DNA of 64,000 nucleotides from Vanilla planifolia (lineage: Eukaryota > Streptophyta > Magnoliopsida > Asparagales > Orchidaceae), in contig CM043874.1 in the NCBI GenBank assembly GCA_023846275.1, positions 28,865,630 through 28,929,629 of the forward strand, in the 5' to 3' direction. How positions within the stretch are numbered: the first letter of the stretch is position 1; every line of letters starts with the position of its first letter. The notes below the pieces were generated by a model. That model had not been told where the DNA came from. It worked only from the letters and a program-made list of their open reading frames with translations, and did no database searches. Of this stretch, positions 26,200-38,338 are shown in pieces. A program made the translations under genes and the position numbers.

Positions 26200-28200
26200 T
26201 TAAACTTATTAACATGATTCCATGGCTAGGAAGATGAAATATAATTTAATTATGTTGTCTGATCTAGACTAGGAAAATAAACTCTATGATAGAAACTAAA
26301 ACTTAACCAAAAACTTAAGGGTTCTTGAGTTCAAGCATTTTGTTGACTTTATTTTGCTTAGGAATTAACAACATGGCTTGGTTAACCTATGATTTAGACC
26401 TTGGAATGACCTAGATGGCTTATAAGGTTAAGAGAAGTCCTCAATGCTTAGTTAGATACCTTAGAAAAGGAATAGATCGATTGAGAATTTGATTGGACTT
26501 TTAAGAACTGGGTAGGGTTTGATTAAGTGAGGCTAATGTAAAGTTGATAGCCATTACATGCTTTAAGATAAATCCTTAGATATGGATTTTATATCTTGTT
26601 AAAGACTCTTAAAAGATCAATTAAGAGTGATATAAGGTCTTAATGGCTTATGATCAATGGTTAATATAGAATTAAATTAAGATAAGCAAAGTAAGGTAAG
26701 GCTAGATAGACTTAAGACTTTATTTATATAAAAAAATCTTAGATATAAATCTAGGATTATATCATAGATACTTAACGAGTCTTATGCAAGCTCAGAATAA
26801 GGCTATTGGATGGACAAGTCCTCAAGTAAAACGTTGGATAAGGATAGGAGGCCATAATCTAGACCTTGGAGAAAGATACTAACCTTAGACAAAGGAAACT
26901 CTACTCGTTCATAATGATGGATAAACCCTAGTCATAGCTTAGTTAATTAGGATAAGGTCTTAAATAATCATATCAATCTTGTAGCCAAAAGTTAACTCCT
27001 TAAATTATGATTTGAGTCATAAGAGTGGCTTAAGAGAGACTTTGGATGGGAATAATGGCTCAAGCTAGACCAAATGATAGGTGAGTCATTAGTAAGACTT
27101 ATGTGAATTTAGATTAGTGAATTGTTATATTTTGGAAAGAAATCTAAGTGTAAAGATAAGAATATGACTTGGGTGAAAGACCATAGTCATATAAGCAAAG
27201 TGATTCTAAATAGGACTTAGATAAGGTTAAAGGAAAAATACTAATATATAAGAGGATTTTTTTATTGATTAGATTATCCAAATATCTATTTTAATAGTTT
27301 AGAGGTGAATCTATAAAATATTTTAAATAATAATATGATTCCTAGATATCTAATTAAGAGATTTTCAAAAAAACCTTAAGAATACCTAGATTCTAAATAA
27401 TAGCCATTTGAATTAATTACAATGTGATAAATAATGTAATCCTAATAAGGGAATATGCTTTTAATGTAATGGACCCTAATATTGGAAATCTCAATCCAGT
27501 GATTGCATATTTTGGAAAGGAGTGTTAGTTTATACAGTTACCACATATCTTGGAAAATAATACTGGTTTATATGGATATAACACATCTTGAAAAAGACTA
27601 TTGGTTTATATGGCAATGACAAATCTTAGAAAATAGTATTAGTTTATATGATTATGACACATCAAGGAAAATAATGCTACTTTATATGATGATGGACCCT
27701 AATATGGGTGACATGGGCTTAAAGATAGTTTTAGATTTTGGTGGGTCATTAGACATCAATTGGTTGCACCATATATTAAATGAGTTTAGACTTAACTTTC
27801 AGTGCTTATTACAAGACATATGTGATCATGATATTAATCATATCTTGATTTACACTACTTATATTATATTATTATGGTACCTTGGATTGCATCTTATTTT
27901 TAAAATATAACTTGAGAATTCCCTTTTAGGCTTTGGCTCACTCCCTTTATTTTTCTATGTAAAATCAAGGAGATAAGAGATTAGTAAGAGCTTAAGATTT
28001 AAGGAGTTATGGATTTATTTTGTAGTTTTAGTTGTTTACATTTGCATAGTAATAAGAAATTGATGCATTATGGTTTAATGAAATAATAATTAGACATTTA
28101 TACTATTTTAGAATTTATTATTGAACTTCAATTACATCAAATTTATTTGATGTATTAGATGTTAGATATTTTATTATCTTTTGATGTTACATCTTTATGG
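26200..28200 (+). mobile_element. Right LTR-like repeat of the outer gypsy element
   Basis: It is the partner of 10,650-12,390. The clearest shared segment is the GGCTCACTCCCTTTATTTTTC box followed by an AAATCAAGGAG word. Upstream both copies are full of CTTAGA/CCTTAG/TAAGGTC words in similar order. It includes a five-unit 38-bp array at 27,511-27,700 that I do not see as an array in the partner. Borders are approximate. Confidence 0.45.
27511..27700. repeat. Five-unit 38-bp tandem repeat
   Basis: Units start at 27,511, 27,549, 27,587, 27,625 and 27,663, exactly 38 bp apart. Each reads like CTTGGAAAATAATACTGG, then TTTATATGG, then ATAACACAT, with about 20-30% differences between units and no indels. 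The open frame at 27,674-27,910 begins inside the last unit and looks fortuitous. Confidence 0.9.
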
Positions 28201-28898
28201 ATCTAAATGTTGGATACTTTAATTTGTGTATATAGATTGTTTGTATGTTGTATAATACATTGATACCTTATATGTATCATTATAGTAAGGAAGTTATCCT
28301 ATCCTAAGATGAATTAATTCCTAAGTCAAGTGCATGATGATTTCATAAGGGAGCCTAGTTTACGAGAGGCAGCACAAACGCACACTTATTGATCAAGTTG
28401 AGAGATCGTGACTCCTAGTTTGAGTATTAAGTGGTGACTAACCAAAGGCACTAAGAGGTATAAGGTTTATTGCATCCAATAATAAAAACAATGGTTGAAA
28501 AAGGTTAGGTGTGAAACCCATCCACTTGAAAGCCTCTTCTAGAGCTTCTTAAAGGTTCTAAAGAATAAGAAGGAAATTGCATAGTGGTGTTATGTTCATT
28601 TGATTATGATGCAAATCCTCTTCTTTTACACTTTCTTGGGATTAAGCCTTTTTTAGTCCATCACAGCCCATCTTTCTTGGTCTAGAAGTATATCAGATAA
28701 TCCAATATTTTAGTAAAGGGTAGCAATTAACTATATGAAGTCATGTGCATATTATTTTAATATCCTCACTCATCAAAGAAAATTATCCAATCCACATTCT
28801 CAATTAAAAATAAAACAAATTGAATAATAATAATGCACAAAAATACTTAAGAAGCTACCAACATCCAAAAAAACCTATATTAGTATTCACATACAAGA

Positions 28899-28900
<2 letters not shown>
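28201..28900. other. Unassigned AT-rich stretch
   Basis: The part at 28,330-28,660 is less AT-rich (GGCAGCACAAACGCACAC, CCCATCCACTTGAAAGCC) but has stops in all frames and no motif I recognise. It could be transposon debris. Confidence 0.4.

Positions 28901-28957
<57 letters not shown>
28901..28957. repeat. (AT)28 microsatellite
   Basis: A pure 57-bp AT run. Confidence 0.97.
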
Positions 28958-28959
<2 letters not shown>

Positions 28960-31500
28960 ATACATCAATAAATAACTCATACAACTTATTTGCAGAGCTC
29001 AACATAATATCAATCATTAATAGCATCATATGTCACATGCTACTAAGTACCCCCAACTTTACGCAACTTTATGTCTTGACTTATAATGGAAGCTAATAAT
29101 GAGTATAAAAAAGATTCAAGAGACAAACTAGTAACTACAAGTAATAAAGCATCATGAAAGGTAGTAAATAATATATAATATAGGAGTAACAATAATTGTG
29201 TATAGCATATGAGAAGCATTCAAGAAAACATGCTATTGATGTACACATGCATGTATTCATATATGCCATGCCTATGCATGCATGTATACACTTTATTATG
29301 TAGTACATCTCTTTTTCTCATATCTTACTTTTATCAATTTTTATATTTACTAGCTTTCCACATATTTTAATATTTTCACTTATAAGAGCCCTAATTTTCT
29401 CTAATGTCCATCATCCCTATTTCACGGTTCCTATAGCATCCCATTTTCGTATGACATCATCACATCTCTAGACATTTATTTATAATTGACAACTATATCA
29501 ATCACATCAACTTTACTTATCATCACCCTACATAAAGTACTAGTAATAAAGAAGCCTCTACCTATCATCAAAAACCAAGTGATAATAGAGTATGAAATAT
29601 AATGCCAACCCACTCATCAAGGACCTACACTAAGTGCTAGTCATGACAATCTTATCTCATCATGTTAAGTAGTTATAGGTAATATCAGAATGAAATCATA
29701 ATATTCTTCTATCATTTCATATTATATGATAATGTAGATCATTAAGATCTTATGGCATAATCTCTCAATTCATTCCTTTCCTTTTCATTTCATTTCACTT
29801 TCTCATTTCATTTTCTCATACTTATAATAGCAAAATGCACCATTGAATGCATCAACTTTCATATCATTTATACAAAACATATAAGAGTATGCTATTGTGG
29901 TGATCCTAACTTAGTTATTCTAGTATTTAGTGCCATATCATCTAATTTTTTCCTTTTTTATTTAAAATCATGTAATTTTTTTTTATTTTTATAAAAATAT
30001 GTACCAAAAGTAATGATTTAAAAATAATAGAACATTGCTTATCAAAACCATTTAAAGATTTGTAAAAGCAAAATAATAAGCTTGCTTGTAAAAATTAATT
30101 TTAAAACCACTCACATTGAGTATCATTTAATAATAACGAGACCATTTTAACCTTTAAACACCCAAGACTTTTAAAGGATAATTAGGCATACAACTTTAAA
30201 TAATTAACGTTTAAACCAACATCATGATAAAAATTCTATTACATGTCTTTTCTTTTTTGTCAAATAAAATAAAAACTTGATACATCTAAATGAAAAAATA
30301 AGTATCTTCTATGTCATGTCATAACGTGCTAGCCTTCACTACTCCCTAGTGTGCATTATTTTAACCAAAAAATGTCAGGATAAAACTAGGTTAAGCCAAC
30401 TATTGCTAACTCAATGACAAATGCATATACATATATAGAAAGAAAAAACATTTTGATTGTAACATGTAAGGGTCAATTATAAGCAATAAATATAAAAAGA
30501 GCGTTTGAATAAGCAATAAAAAGATTTTTTAACTTTTTATCTTTTCATCAACTTTAAATAATTAACGTTTATCCTATCATCTTTTGAACCTTATTTCTTT
30601 TTTTTTTTTTCTTCTTCACAATCTTATCATTCTGTTTCTTTGTGACTACTATCAAAATAAATAATTTACTTTTTTTACCTTTTTTTGTGAAAATTTTTAC
30701 ACAAGTATGAAAATAGATAAAGCTTACAAACTAAAAAAAAATACAATTCTATCATACTCAAGCAAAATATGAAAACCAAATATTTCAAATCTTTGTAGTT
30801 CAAAAAGAATCAATCATACATAAGAGTTTTCTTTTATGTCATCTCCTAAGGTCTTACATCTCTAGAAAGCAACATGCATCAGTCATCAAACCATAAATAC
30901 AAACTTGCCCATACAAGCCTCCTCACATCTTTGCCAATTTACGTTATCTTTTGAGGGACTCTAATCTACAAACATCAATTGTCAAAGCAAATATATATAA
31001 TAATAGATTATTTACCTCTTATTTTCTTTATGTAGTGATCATGCTAAGAATTTGATATTTGCATAATTGCCTCTTCAATTCTAAGGTGTTAGAATACAAT
31101 GGCCAAATCCTTTAGGTTATTTCCTTTTTATCTTACCCAAAGCTTCCTAAATTCCTTACAACTCTTAGAGATACTTCTTCCATCTATTTATTTTTACTCT
31201 CACATACTTGGATGAAGCTAATTGCTCAAATTTTTCCAAAAAAATCCTCCCAACTTCAACCTCATCCTCTTTTATATGCAACCACTATTCATGTGTCTCA
31301 ACTATTCACCTTCTCCTAACAACCATGTCCTTTCAATTTCTTTTCTTCAGACCTTCTTTTCTTCATAACTTAGATTATTTCTTATTGGTTAAACTCTCTG
31401 TACAATAATTTACTCTGTTGTTTGCTATTTTGGTTTTAAAAATCTTTCATTTATACAGCAGCTTACAAGATGACACATTCATTTTGTACTAAATGATGCT
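28958..31500. other. Unassigned AT-rich stretch
   Basis: No gene seen. Around 29,240-29,290 there is a run of ATGCATG/CATGTAT words (GCATGCATG at 29,277). A TTTTTTTTTT run lies near 30,597-30,610. The open frame at 31,208-31,408 is Ser/Phe/Leu-rich, as expected of random T-rich sequence. Confidence 0.4.
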
Positions 31501-32300
31501 CAATATTTACTTTAGTCTATCATTAATTATATTGATCAAATTAATAAAATATCTTAATCATACCTATATGATACTTTTTATTGAATATTCTTATTATGTC
31601 ATAACCGACAATGTCTCTATATGATGCTCCTCAAATTTGATCATACCAATAAGATAATTGTAATCCTATAAGTATGATATCATCTACTAGGTATTCTTCT
31701 TATGTCATAACTAATGATATTCTTGTATGATAGTTCTCTAACTAGATTATATTATGCAATAACACTAATCAAACTTCTATAATGCTTATTTATCCATTCA
31801 GTTCATTTATTCTCATGACATCGTGCTATATGTTATCCCTTATCATAATTATCTGATTTGTATCCTTTCTCTCTTAAAGGCATTGTACTTATAAAATATT
31901 CTTAATTGCATTGTATGATGCATCATCTATTACTCACTCCATCATGGTTAAAATTTTTTTCTCTCTTAATCATACTTGTATGATATCTAAAATTATATCT
32001 TACAATCCAAATCTTCTCTCTCTCTCTCTCTCTCACTCTACTCCCTTTACAATTCACTATGCAATACCTTATTATACAAATACAATGTTTCAATTCTTAT
32101 CATATGATCATCTTAGCTTAGTCAATTTAGTTATACCTTCTATTGTACTATACAATTTACTAATCATACTATATAATGATATTAAAAAATTAGAATTTTC
32201 AAAAATAATTTCATATGATTTTTAAATTCTAAAGAAATAATTTAATACAAACATTTTATTTTACAATTTATGACATTATAGCTATATAACATGAGAATAG
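31501..32300. repeat. CATAC/GTATG palindrome-rich, LTR-like block
   Basis: Dense repeats of ATCATAC-N-TATGAT words (31,558-31,573, 31,669-31,682, 31,972-31,986) resemble the internal repeat of the copia-family LTRs and the gypsy LTR at 15,300-15,760. Strand cannot be told because the word is palindromic. A (TC) run lies at 32,015-32,034. The 104-codon open frame at 31,911-32,225 runs through these words and is probably not a gene. Confidence 0.45.
32015..32034. repeat. (TC)10 microsatellite
   Basis: Ten TC dinucleotides. Confidence 0.95.
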
Positions 32301-34690
32301 ATGCACATAATCATCTTATGCCATACAATTGTGCTCATATCACATCACTTCAATATATTTTAAAACATATATCAATAGCCTACTTACATCACAATTACCT
32401 TAGTTTACTTAGTTACTTTAATATTTTTCCTCTATTATTTTCTCTTTTTTTATTTCGATTTTCCTTCCTTTTTAAGAACAAGAAATAATTGATAATTATC
32501 AAAACATATTCACATTTTCATACAAAAGATTTTTACAATTGCATAATTTTCTTAAAGCTTCTCTTCCTTTGATTCCTTTAAATATCAAAGTATTCACGAT
32601 ACAAATTTGCTACATGCTTTTCTTTGTCAAAAGCATTCACAAATAAAGTCGCTTGAAACCATTTAACCTTTCTCTTTAAATCTACTTCCTTTTTCCTTTT
32701 CATGTATCATCTGGCTACCCCAGCATATGCTACATTAGACCTGACATATAATATGTCATCTATATAGCCTAAATGTTTAATTTAGGCATACTAAGATAAT
32801 TATGTAATATTGATTATTACTTATAGATATCATTTGAAAGAATTAATGAACTTGGGTGCATCTAAAAAAGCACATCCTATTTTTAATAGCAAAATTTGAG
32901 ATTGGAGATACCATTAAGAAGATCTCAATTTAAGGAATTCATTAGTACATCATTTGGAGTTTTTAGAAAATATTTAGATATTCTATGAATTTTCCAAAAG
33001 TAAAAGGTAAAGAAAAGAATATTTTGTTCTTAATCCTTTTATTATTATAAGAATAAGATAACTCTCTCCTAAGCTCATTCAAGTGTGAAAGCATGAGAGA
33101 AAGTTTGAGCGAGAGAGAGAGAGAGAGAGAGAAAGATTGAGAGAGGGAAAATAGGAATCAAAACAAAAAAATCTTGATAGTTGCAACAAGAAACAAAGAA
33201 GGTAGGAGAACTATAGCAATAGTTTATTGAGCTTAGGAAAGAAAGCACTTATTGAAGAGCTCAAATATTGATTTGCATAGAAAAGATTATCAAATGTATG
33301 ATTTGTTTGGAGTTTTCCTTCTTTATGTTGCTTGTAATCTATATTCTAACTACTTTGGTTTTGATTTAGGATTTGGAGAGGATTTGGCTAAGATTTAGGG
33401 AAACACAACCCAATGTTCTTATTTTATTTATTGTACATAAAAGTCTAACATACCATACTTTTGGACCAAATTTATCAAACGTTGAGAGCCACAGATGGTA
33501 CACAAAGTAAATGTTCAATACCAACTCTCTTCCAAGTGAAATGGTCGATACATTTTTAATTAATGTATGTATATTCAAGTGAAGGAATTAGGGTAGTTGT
33601 AAGCACCCACCTTCCCAAGAAAACTTCATGGTACATTATTTTCAAACGTGTCATATGGCTAGCACATGGAACAAGACTTAAAGACTACAGATGATGCATT
33701 TGATTCTTATTATATGGTGCATTAACACAACATATGCTAGAATCAACATCACATATGATAAGCCTATTTGAGGGGTTCAAATAGTTGAAGAATAGTTTGT
33801 TTATGCCAACATACAATAGAAATAAAAATAACATGCTCTACATTAAGGTGAACATGTCATATGTTTTAATTCAACATCTGGTACGATAAAAGAAATGACT
33901 AGTTCGTTAAGAAAATAAATAGTATTTTAATAGAATTTTAGAATAACTTTAGGAACTCTAAGCAACTATATTTTCAAGTGCTTTTGATATAACAAAAACT
34001 ATGATTTTGTGGAATGGTGAAAGAAAAGAAAGCCTATTATGAAATTTGAGAATTCCAAGATTTTATCATTAAAATACTAATAGTGATTAATTTTGCAATA
34101 GATATTGTGTAAAAAATAAAAAAAATAAAAAAATTAAAAAATATAATTGAAGATAATTCTTAGTACTATTAGGTAAGAAAACTAAATAATTATGATGTAA
34201 GTAGGTTAAACTATTAAATTATCTTAAAATATGAATATAGAATATGATGTGAAGTGAGTATATTACATGGCATAGATTCATACATAGATGTTTTAATCTA
34301 TGAGATAACATAATATTATGATATGTGTGTGTTACAAGTATTAAAACATAAAATAAGAAATAAATGAATGAATTAAAAAGAATGAAAGAAAAAAAATAAT
34401 TGATTGAATAAGCTTATTGTTCCATAAGATCATGAGAGATGAAATATGCATATTATGAGATTTTCTCTATGATATTATATTATGATTATCTGATATAATT
34501 AGATCACTCCTATTATCATTGGTGCTTGGATTGAGAACCACAATACATAGAGTGATTGCCCTCATGAATATTATGTACTAAGTAATGTATGTGGTGGTCC
34601 ATGATAGAGATTGGTATTTGACATCATTCCTATTATTATAAGTGTAGGTAAAGTCTTTTTAGAAGAGAGGGTGAATTTTACTTCTTTAAA
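32301..34690. other. Unassigned stretch with a (GA) microsatellite
   Basis: A (GA)11 run at 33,111-33,132 sits in a purine-rich patch (33,090-33,200). The segment 33,590-33,900 (CACCCACCTTCCCAAGAAAAC and similar) is less AT-rich but has no recognised motif. Open frames at 32,291-32,488 (+) and 33,366-33,578 (-) show no family features. Confidence 0.4.
33111..33132. repeat. (GA)11 microsatellite
   Basis: Eleven GA dinucleotides followed by GAAAGATTGAGAGAGGG. Confidence 0.95.
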
Positions 34691-34920
34691 GTTGAACAAG
34701 TAAGCTTAGAGCAAATGTAGAATTCATGTAGTTAATGTTATCGATACTTAATATTTCTTTTTAAAAACTATTGTTTAACTTTCAAAGAGATTGTGTGAAA
34801 TTGTAGTTGAACAAGTAAGCTTAGAGCAAATGTAGAATTCATGTAGTTAATGTTATCGATACTTAATATTTCTTTTTAAAAACTATTGTTTAACTTTCAA
34901 AGAGATTGTGTGAAATTGTA
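34691..34920. repeat. Perfect 115-bp tandem duplication
   Basis: 34,691-34,805 and 34,806-34,920 are identical base for base (both start GTTGAACAAGTAAGC and end GTGTGAAATTGTA). Every other repeat pair in the window is diverged, so this duplication is recent, or an assembly or cloning artefact. Confidence 0.97.
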
Positions 34921-36429
34921 GCTAATAAAGAACTCCAATGTTCTTATGTGGTATAGCAAACAAACAAGCTTATGCTTACCCCTAACCATTAAAGATAAAG
35001 CTTACATAAATTATACACCTTTTGTCAAAAGATAGATAGATGAAACACCTTCACAAACAAGACCCATAATGATCAACAAGTAGCCTAAAAGAGCTAACTA
35101 AAAATGGCTTAAAACCACAACAATTTAATAAAAAAATGTAAGGAAATATAACAAAAGATAACAAAGCCTCTTGATAATAAGACTTATATAACAAATACCT
35201 ATAACCAATGCAAAACTCAAGTGACACACTAAGTATAAAAATAAAAATATGTAATTAATGAATTCTAAATAAAATGTAAAACATTAAGAGAATAATATTT
35301 ACAAAAAGGTGTTCAAGAAATCTAAAAAGTATGGAGCTTTTTCAAACAACAACAATGACAAAATTGATCCCTTTAGATTGAATATAAGTAAATGGTACTC
35401 AATGGATTGAATATGACAATGTTAATAGCTAAAAAATAGATATAGTCCATCTACTTTATTACAGTTTTAGAAATTGGTCATATTATACAATCAATAGGAT
35501 CATATTGTACATAACATATAAATGAATTGTTGAAATTGTGTAATGAATATGAATGTACTTTTTAAATTCTTTGGTTTAAGTGTAATACAAAATATTTCAT
35601 ATATTAAACTTTTTATACTATACAATGGAATAATATTGTCCTATATAAAAATTTTGGGTTTTTTCTTATTTATCCTAATAACTTAATTGTATTGTATGAT
35701 GATAATTGTAGTATAATACAAAGTTTTCAAGATTTTTACTTCACTCATCATTCATAGTCATACTATATGAATGCATATATACCATCACTTAGGCTTTCAA
35801 CTCTCTATCAAATTAGGAGTACATTATTTGTAAAAATGTATCATACCATATGGTGTAAATAAATATATTATATGATGAGTTGGAACTCTTATTTACATAG
35901 GACATATTATTTCCTTTTGTACCCTTGATTTAATATTGATTGTATCATATGATATGGATAATATACTATATAATAAGTATAATTTTAATCTATTTTCCAA
36001 ATGACACTCACCTTATTTTCAGAAAAATTAAATTTCATTACAATACAAAAGATATTATGTCATACAAAAGTGTTAAGAAAGTTGATGAAATGCATACAAC
36101 TTATCAAACCCATCTCAATGCTTGCAAGAAGCGTTGCATAACTAATTTTAAACTGAGTGTGGGAAACTTTCCTATTCTAGTCACTCAAGGCCTCATGTGT
36201 ACTGGAAGTGTTATTGTCTTTTTAGAAACTTACTTTATGAAGTAATGCTAGCTAATTTTACCAAAGCAACAACCACAACATTTCCTTCCCTATGAATATG
36301 TTGTATATGGTAAGATCAAGCGTAGGATGTTTAGGATGATGTTAATGAGGTATCAAATGCCACGGATTAGATGACTATCGCTTATCATGTTAATTAATGC
36401 CTTTGAGTCTTATTCAATTTGATGTTTAT
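34921..36429. other. Unassigned stretch with LTR-like palindrome words
   Basis: 35,460-35,960 contains TCATACTATATGA and related words of the LTR family, so this is likely a diverged LTR fragment. The 101-codon open frame at 35,940-36,245 begins in that material and has no recognisable domain. The left (3') end of the LINE should lie near 36,250-36,430, but I see no clean poly-T. Confidence 0.35.
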
Positions 36430-36699
36430 TTATGTCCATGTCAAGCATGTGTAGTCCACATAAAATGCAAGTGCTTTGGCTTCCATATTTATTTTATTGT
36501 CATAAAACATAGAGAAAGCCCAAAGGGCCTTACCTTTCTTATCACAGTGAACTCCAATGCCACCCATCAAACTCATGTTACCATAGCTGAGCCATCCATA
36601 ATAAGCTTGTAATGATATAAGGGTAGGACCATCCAATGGACTTTTTATGATTTGTAAGTACTTAATTTTTGCGTATCTTATAATTAGCCCATTAGACAT
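36430..36699 (-). pseudogene. LINE RNase H domain fragment
   Basis: The minus-strand frame of 89 codons contains GGIGVHCDKKGKALWAFS and later NKINMEAKALAF, matching the plant L1-type RNase H-like tail (GG.G.v.RD..G..l.a.s, then N..AEa.AL). It lies downstream of the zf-RVT-like fragment in the order expected for a plant LINE ORF2. The segment lacks the usual TDGA start and stops early. Confidence 0.65.
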
Positions 36700-36943
36700 A
36701 AATTGTCAATCCTCTAAGCATTTTAATATGAAGGCTAAGCATTCCATCATATTAGGGATTTGACCTGACATTTGCACAAATTCTATTCCCTATAATATAC
36801 CTTTCTTTAGAAAGGGCCAGGCTTTTTAGTTTCCATATCTTTCAACATATAAGACTAGAAATCAATGAGATTAGTTATCCTCTCACCCTAGAGAAAGTGT
36901 TGTTGTTCTACTAATGACATAGAGTGTGTTTTGTAATTTGATC

Positions 36944-37153
36944 TTATTGATAGGAAAAATTTAGTAGTTTGGAATAATGATCCCATACTTCACAGGCATA
37001 TTCACATCCAAAAAAGGAATGATTCAGTGTATCAACATTTTGATAATAAGAAAATTTGGAGGGTAGGTGAAAGACTAATCTACTTAGAATATTGAGAAAA
37101 AGAAGAATTCTTTTAAGCAATATCCAAAGAAAAATAGAAATCTTTAAGGTCAT
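36944..37153 (-). pseudogene. LINE zf-RVT domain fragment
   Basis: The minus-strand frame reads LKISIFLWILLKRILLFLNI and later LNHSFFGCEYACEVW. That is the plant zf-RVT pattern (P.K...F.W.l...il......r....p..C.lC....E...HLFf.C..a..vW). The first Cys pair is lost (KFSYYQN). It fits between the reverse transcriptase and the RNase H of the same LINE. Confidence 0.7.
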
Positions 37154-38338
37154 AAGAAAGTCCCAAATCTAATTGCAAGAGTTCAAAATCATCCCCTTCT
37201 TTTTTATTAGGTTCCAAACTAAATTAGTAGAGAATAGTCCATTGAAAGTGAGAGTCCAATAACTACATTATTCAATTCCTAAGCTCTTTTGTAATGTTCT
37301 ACTTTATACCTAACATGAAGAATTCATTTTTGTATACCTAACCACCCCATTAATATTCCTTGGCAATATATTTAACTTGCATGACTTGAGCCCATAAAGA
37401 ATTCCATTCCTCAGTTTCCAACAAAGTTTGTCTTCTTCAATGCAATAATATACCTTATTCAAGCTTAACCATCTTCTTTTCAAACCTAAATTAGTCTCAT
37501 ACTATAGAAAACTATTTATGTCTCTCAAGTTTCATGAAAAATTGCTTGGGAGGATTCATCACCATAGGTGCATGCATGGGTATCGAGGTTAGTACATGAT
37601 TGATAAGTGTTAATCTTTCTCTCATTAATAAAAGTTTTTCTCTAACCTACTATATTATTGATAATATTCTCAATAATATGTTGAAATTACATGTAGTTTT
37701 TCCTTCCTCTAGACAAACTACATTGTAGGTAAGACATTGAAAAGTTTCCTTTCTTGTATATTAATTTGTTAGAGTGCATTTGACATGTGCTGATGAGTGT
37801 AGCTTTGAACATATAAATTTTCTTTTTTTTTTGTTGTTTACCAATAACTTGGATTCCTTGTGGTATTAAGCAATGAAATGTTTCAAATTTCTAATGAATT
37901 TCCTATCTTCTCATGTGAAGATAATGATGTGATGAACATAACACAAGTGGGTGATGTTAATACAACCATTAGATAGTGTGTAAGGTTGGCTATTACCTTT
38001 CTTGTGTAGCTAATTAATTCCCCCATTGAATTCCTTTACTACAGGAATGAACAATAATGGTGAAAGTGGATTCCTTTATTTAAACGCCACACCCCTACCC
38101 ACCAAGAGGCTCAAAAATATCCACAACTTCAACGATTCACAATGACTAAGAACCAATTACAATAGATAATATTCATGATTAGATGTATAAATTACCAATC
38201 AAAACAAAATTACATTAAAACATTCTATAAGAAATTTTAAGAAAGACTATTAAAGCTATTCTTCATGTCAAGTTTAATTATACAAGTTTGCCACTCTCTT
38301 TTATATTGATTGATTCAATGAGTTCTTGTGCTAGACAC
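37154..38338 (-). pseudogene. LINE reverse transcriptase, C-terminal half
   Basis: Read leftward on the minus strand: AQELIESINIKESGKLV near 38,350-38,290 (family: ...AHEL.HS......g.~lKLD..KAYDRV.W), LIMNIIYCNWFLVIVN near 38,170-38,120 (family: LIM.CI...S.SVLVNG), then ITHLCYVHHIIIF around 37,957-37,918. This last aligns with the catalytic ISHL.FADD.iiF; the Asp pair is replaced by His-His (37,929-37,943). Several stops are present. This is the downstream half of an RT whose upstream half resumes at about 40,800. Confidence 0.7.

Noticed and set aside
27674-27910. 78-codon frame beginning MLLYMMMDPN
   Set aside because: It starts inside the 38-bp tandem array and continues into LTR-like sequence without any domain.
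31911-32225. 104-codon + strand frame
   Set aside because: Ser/Ile/Leu-rich product of T/C-rich, palindrome-word sequence including a (TC)10 run; no domain.
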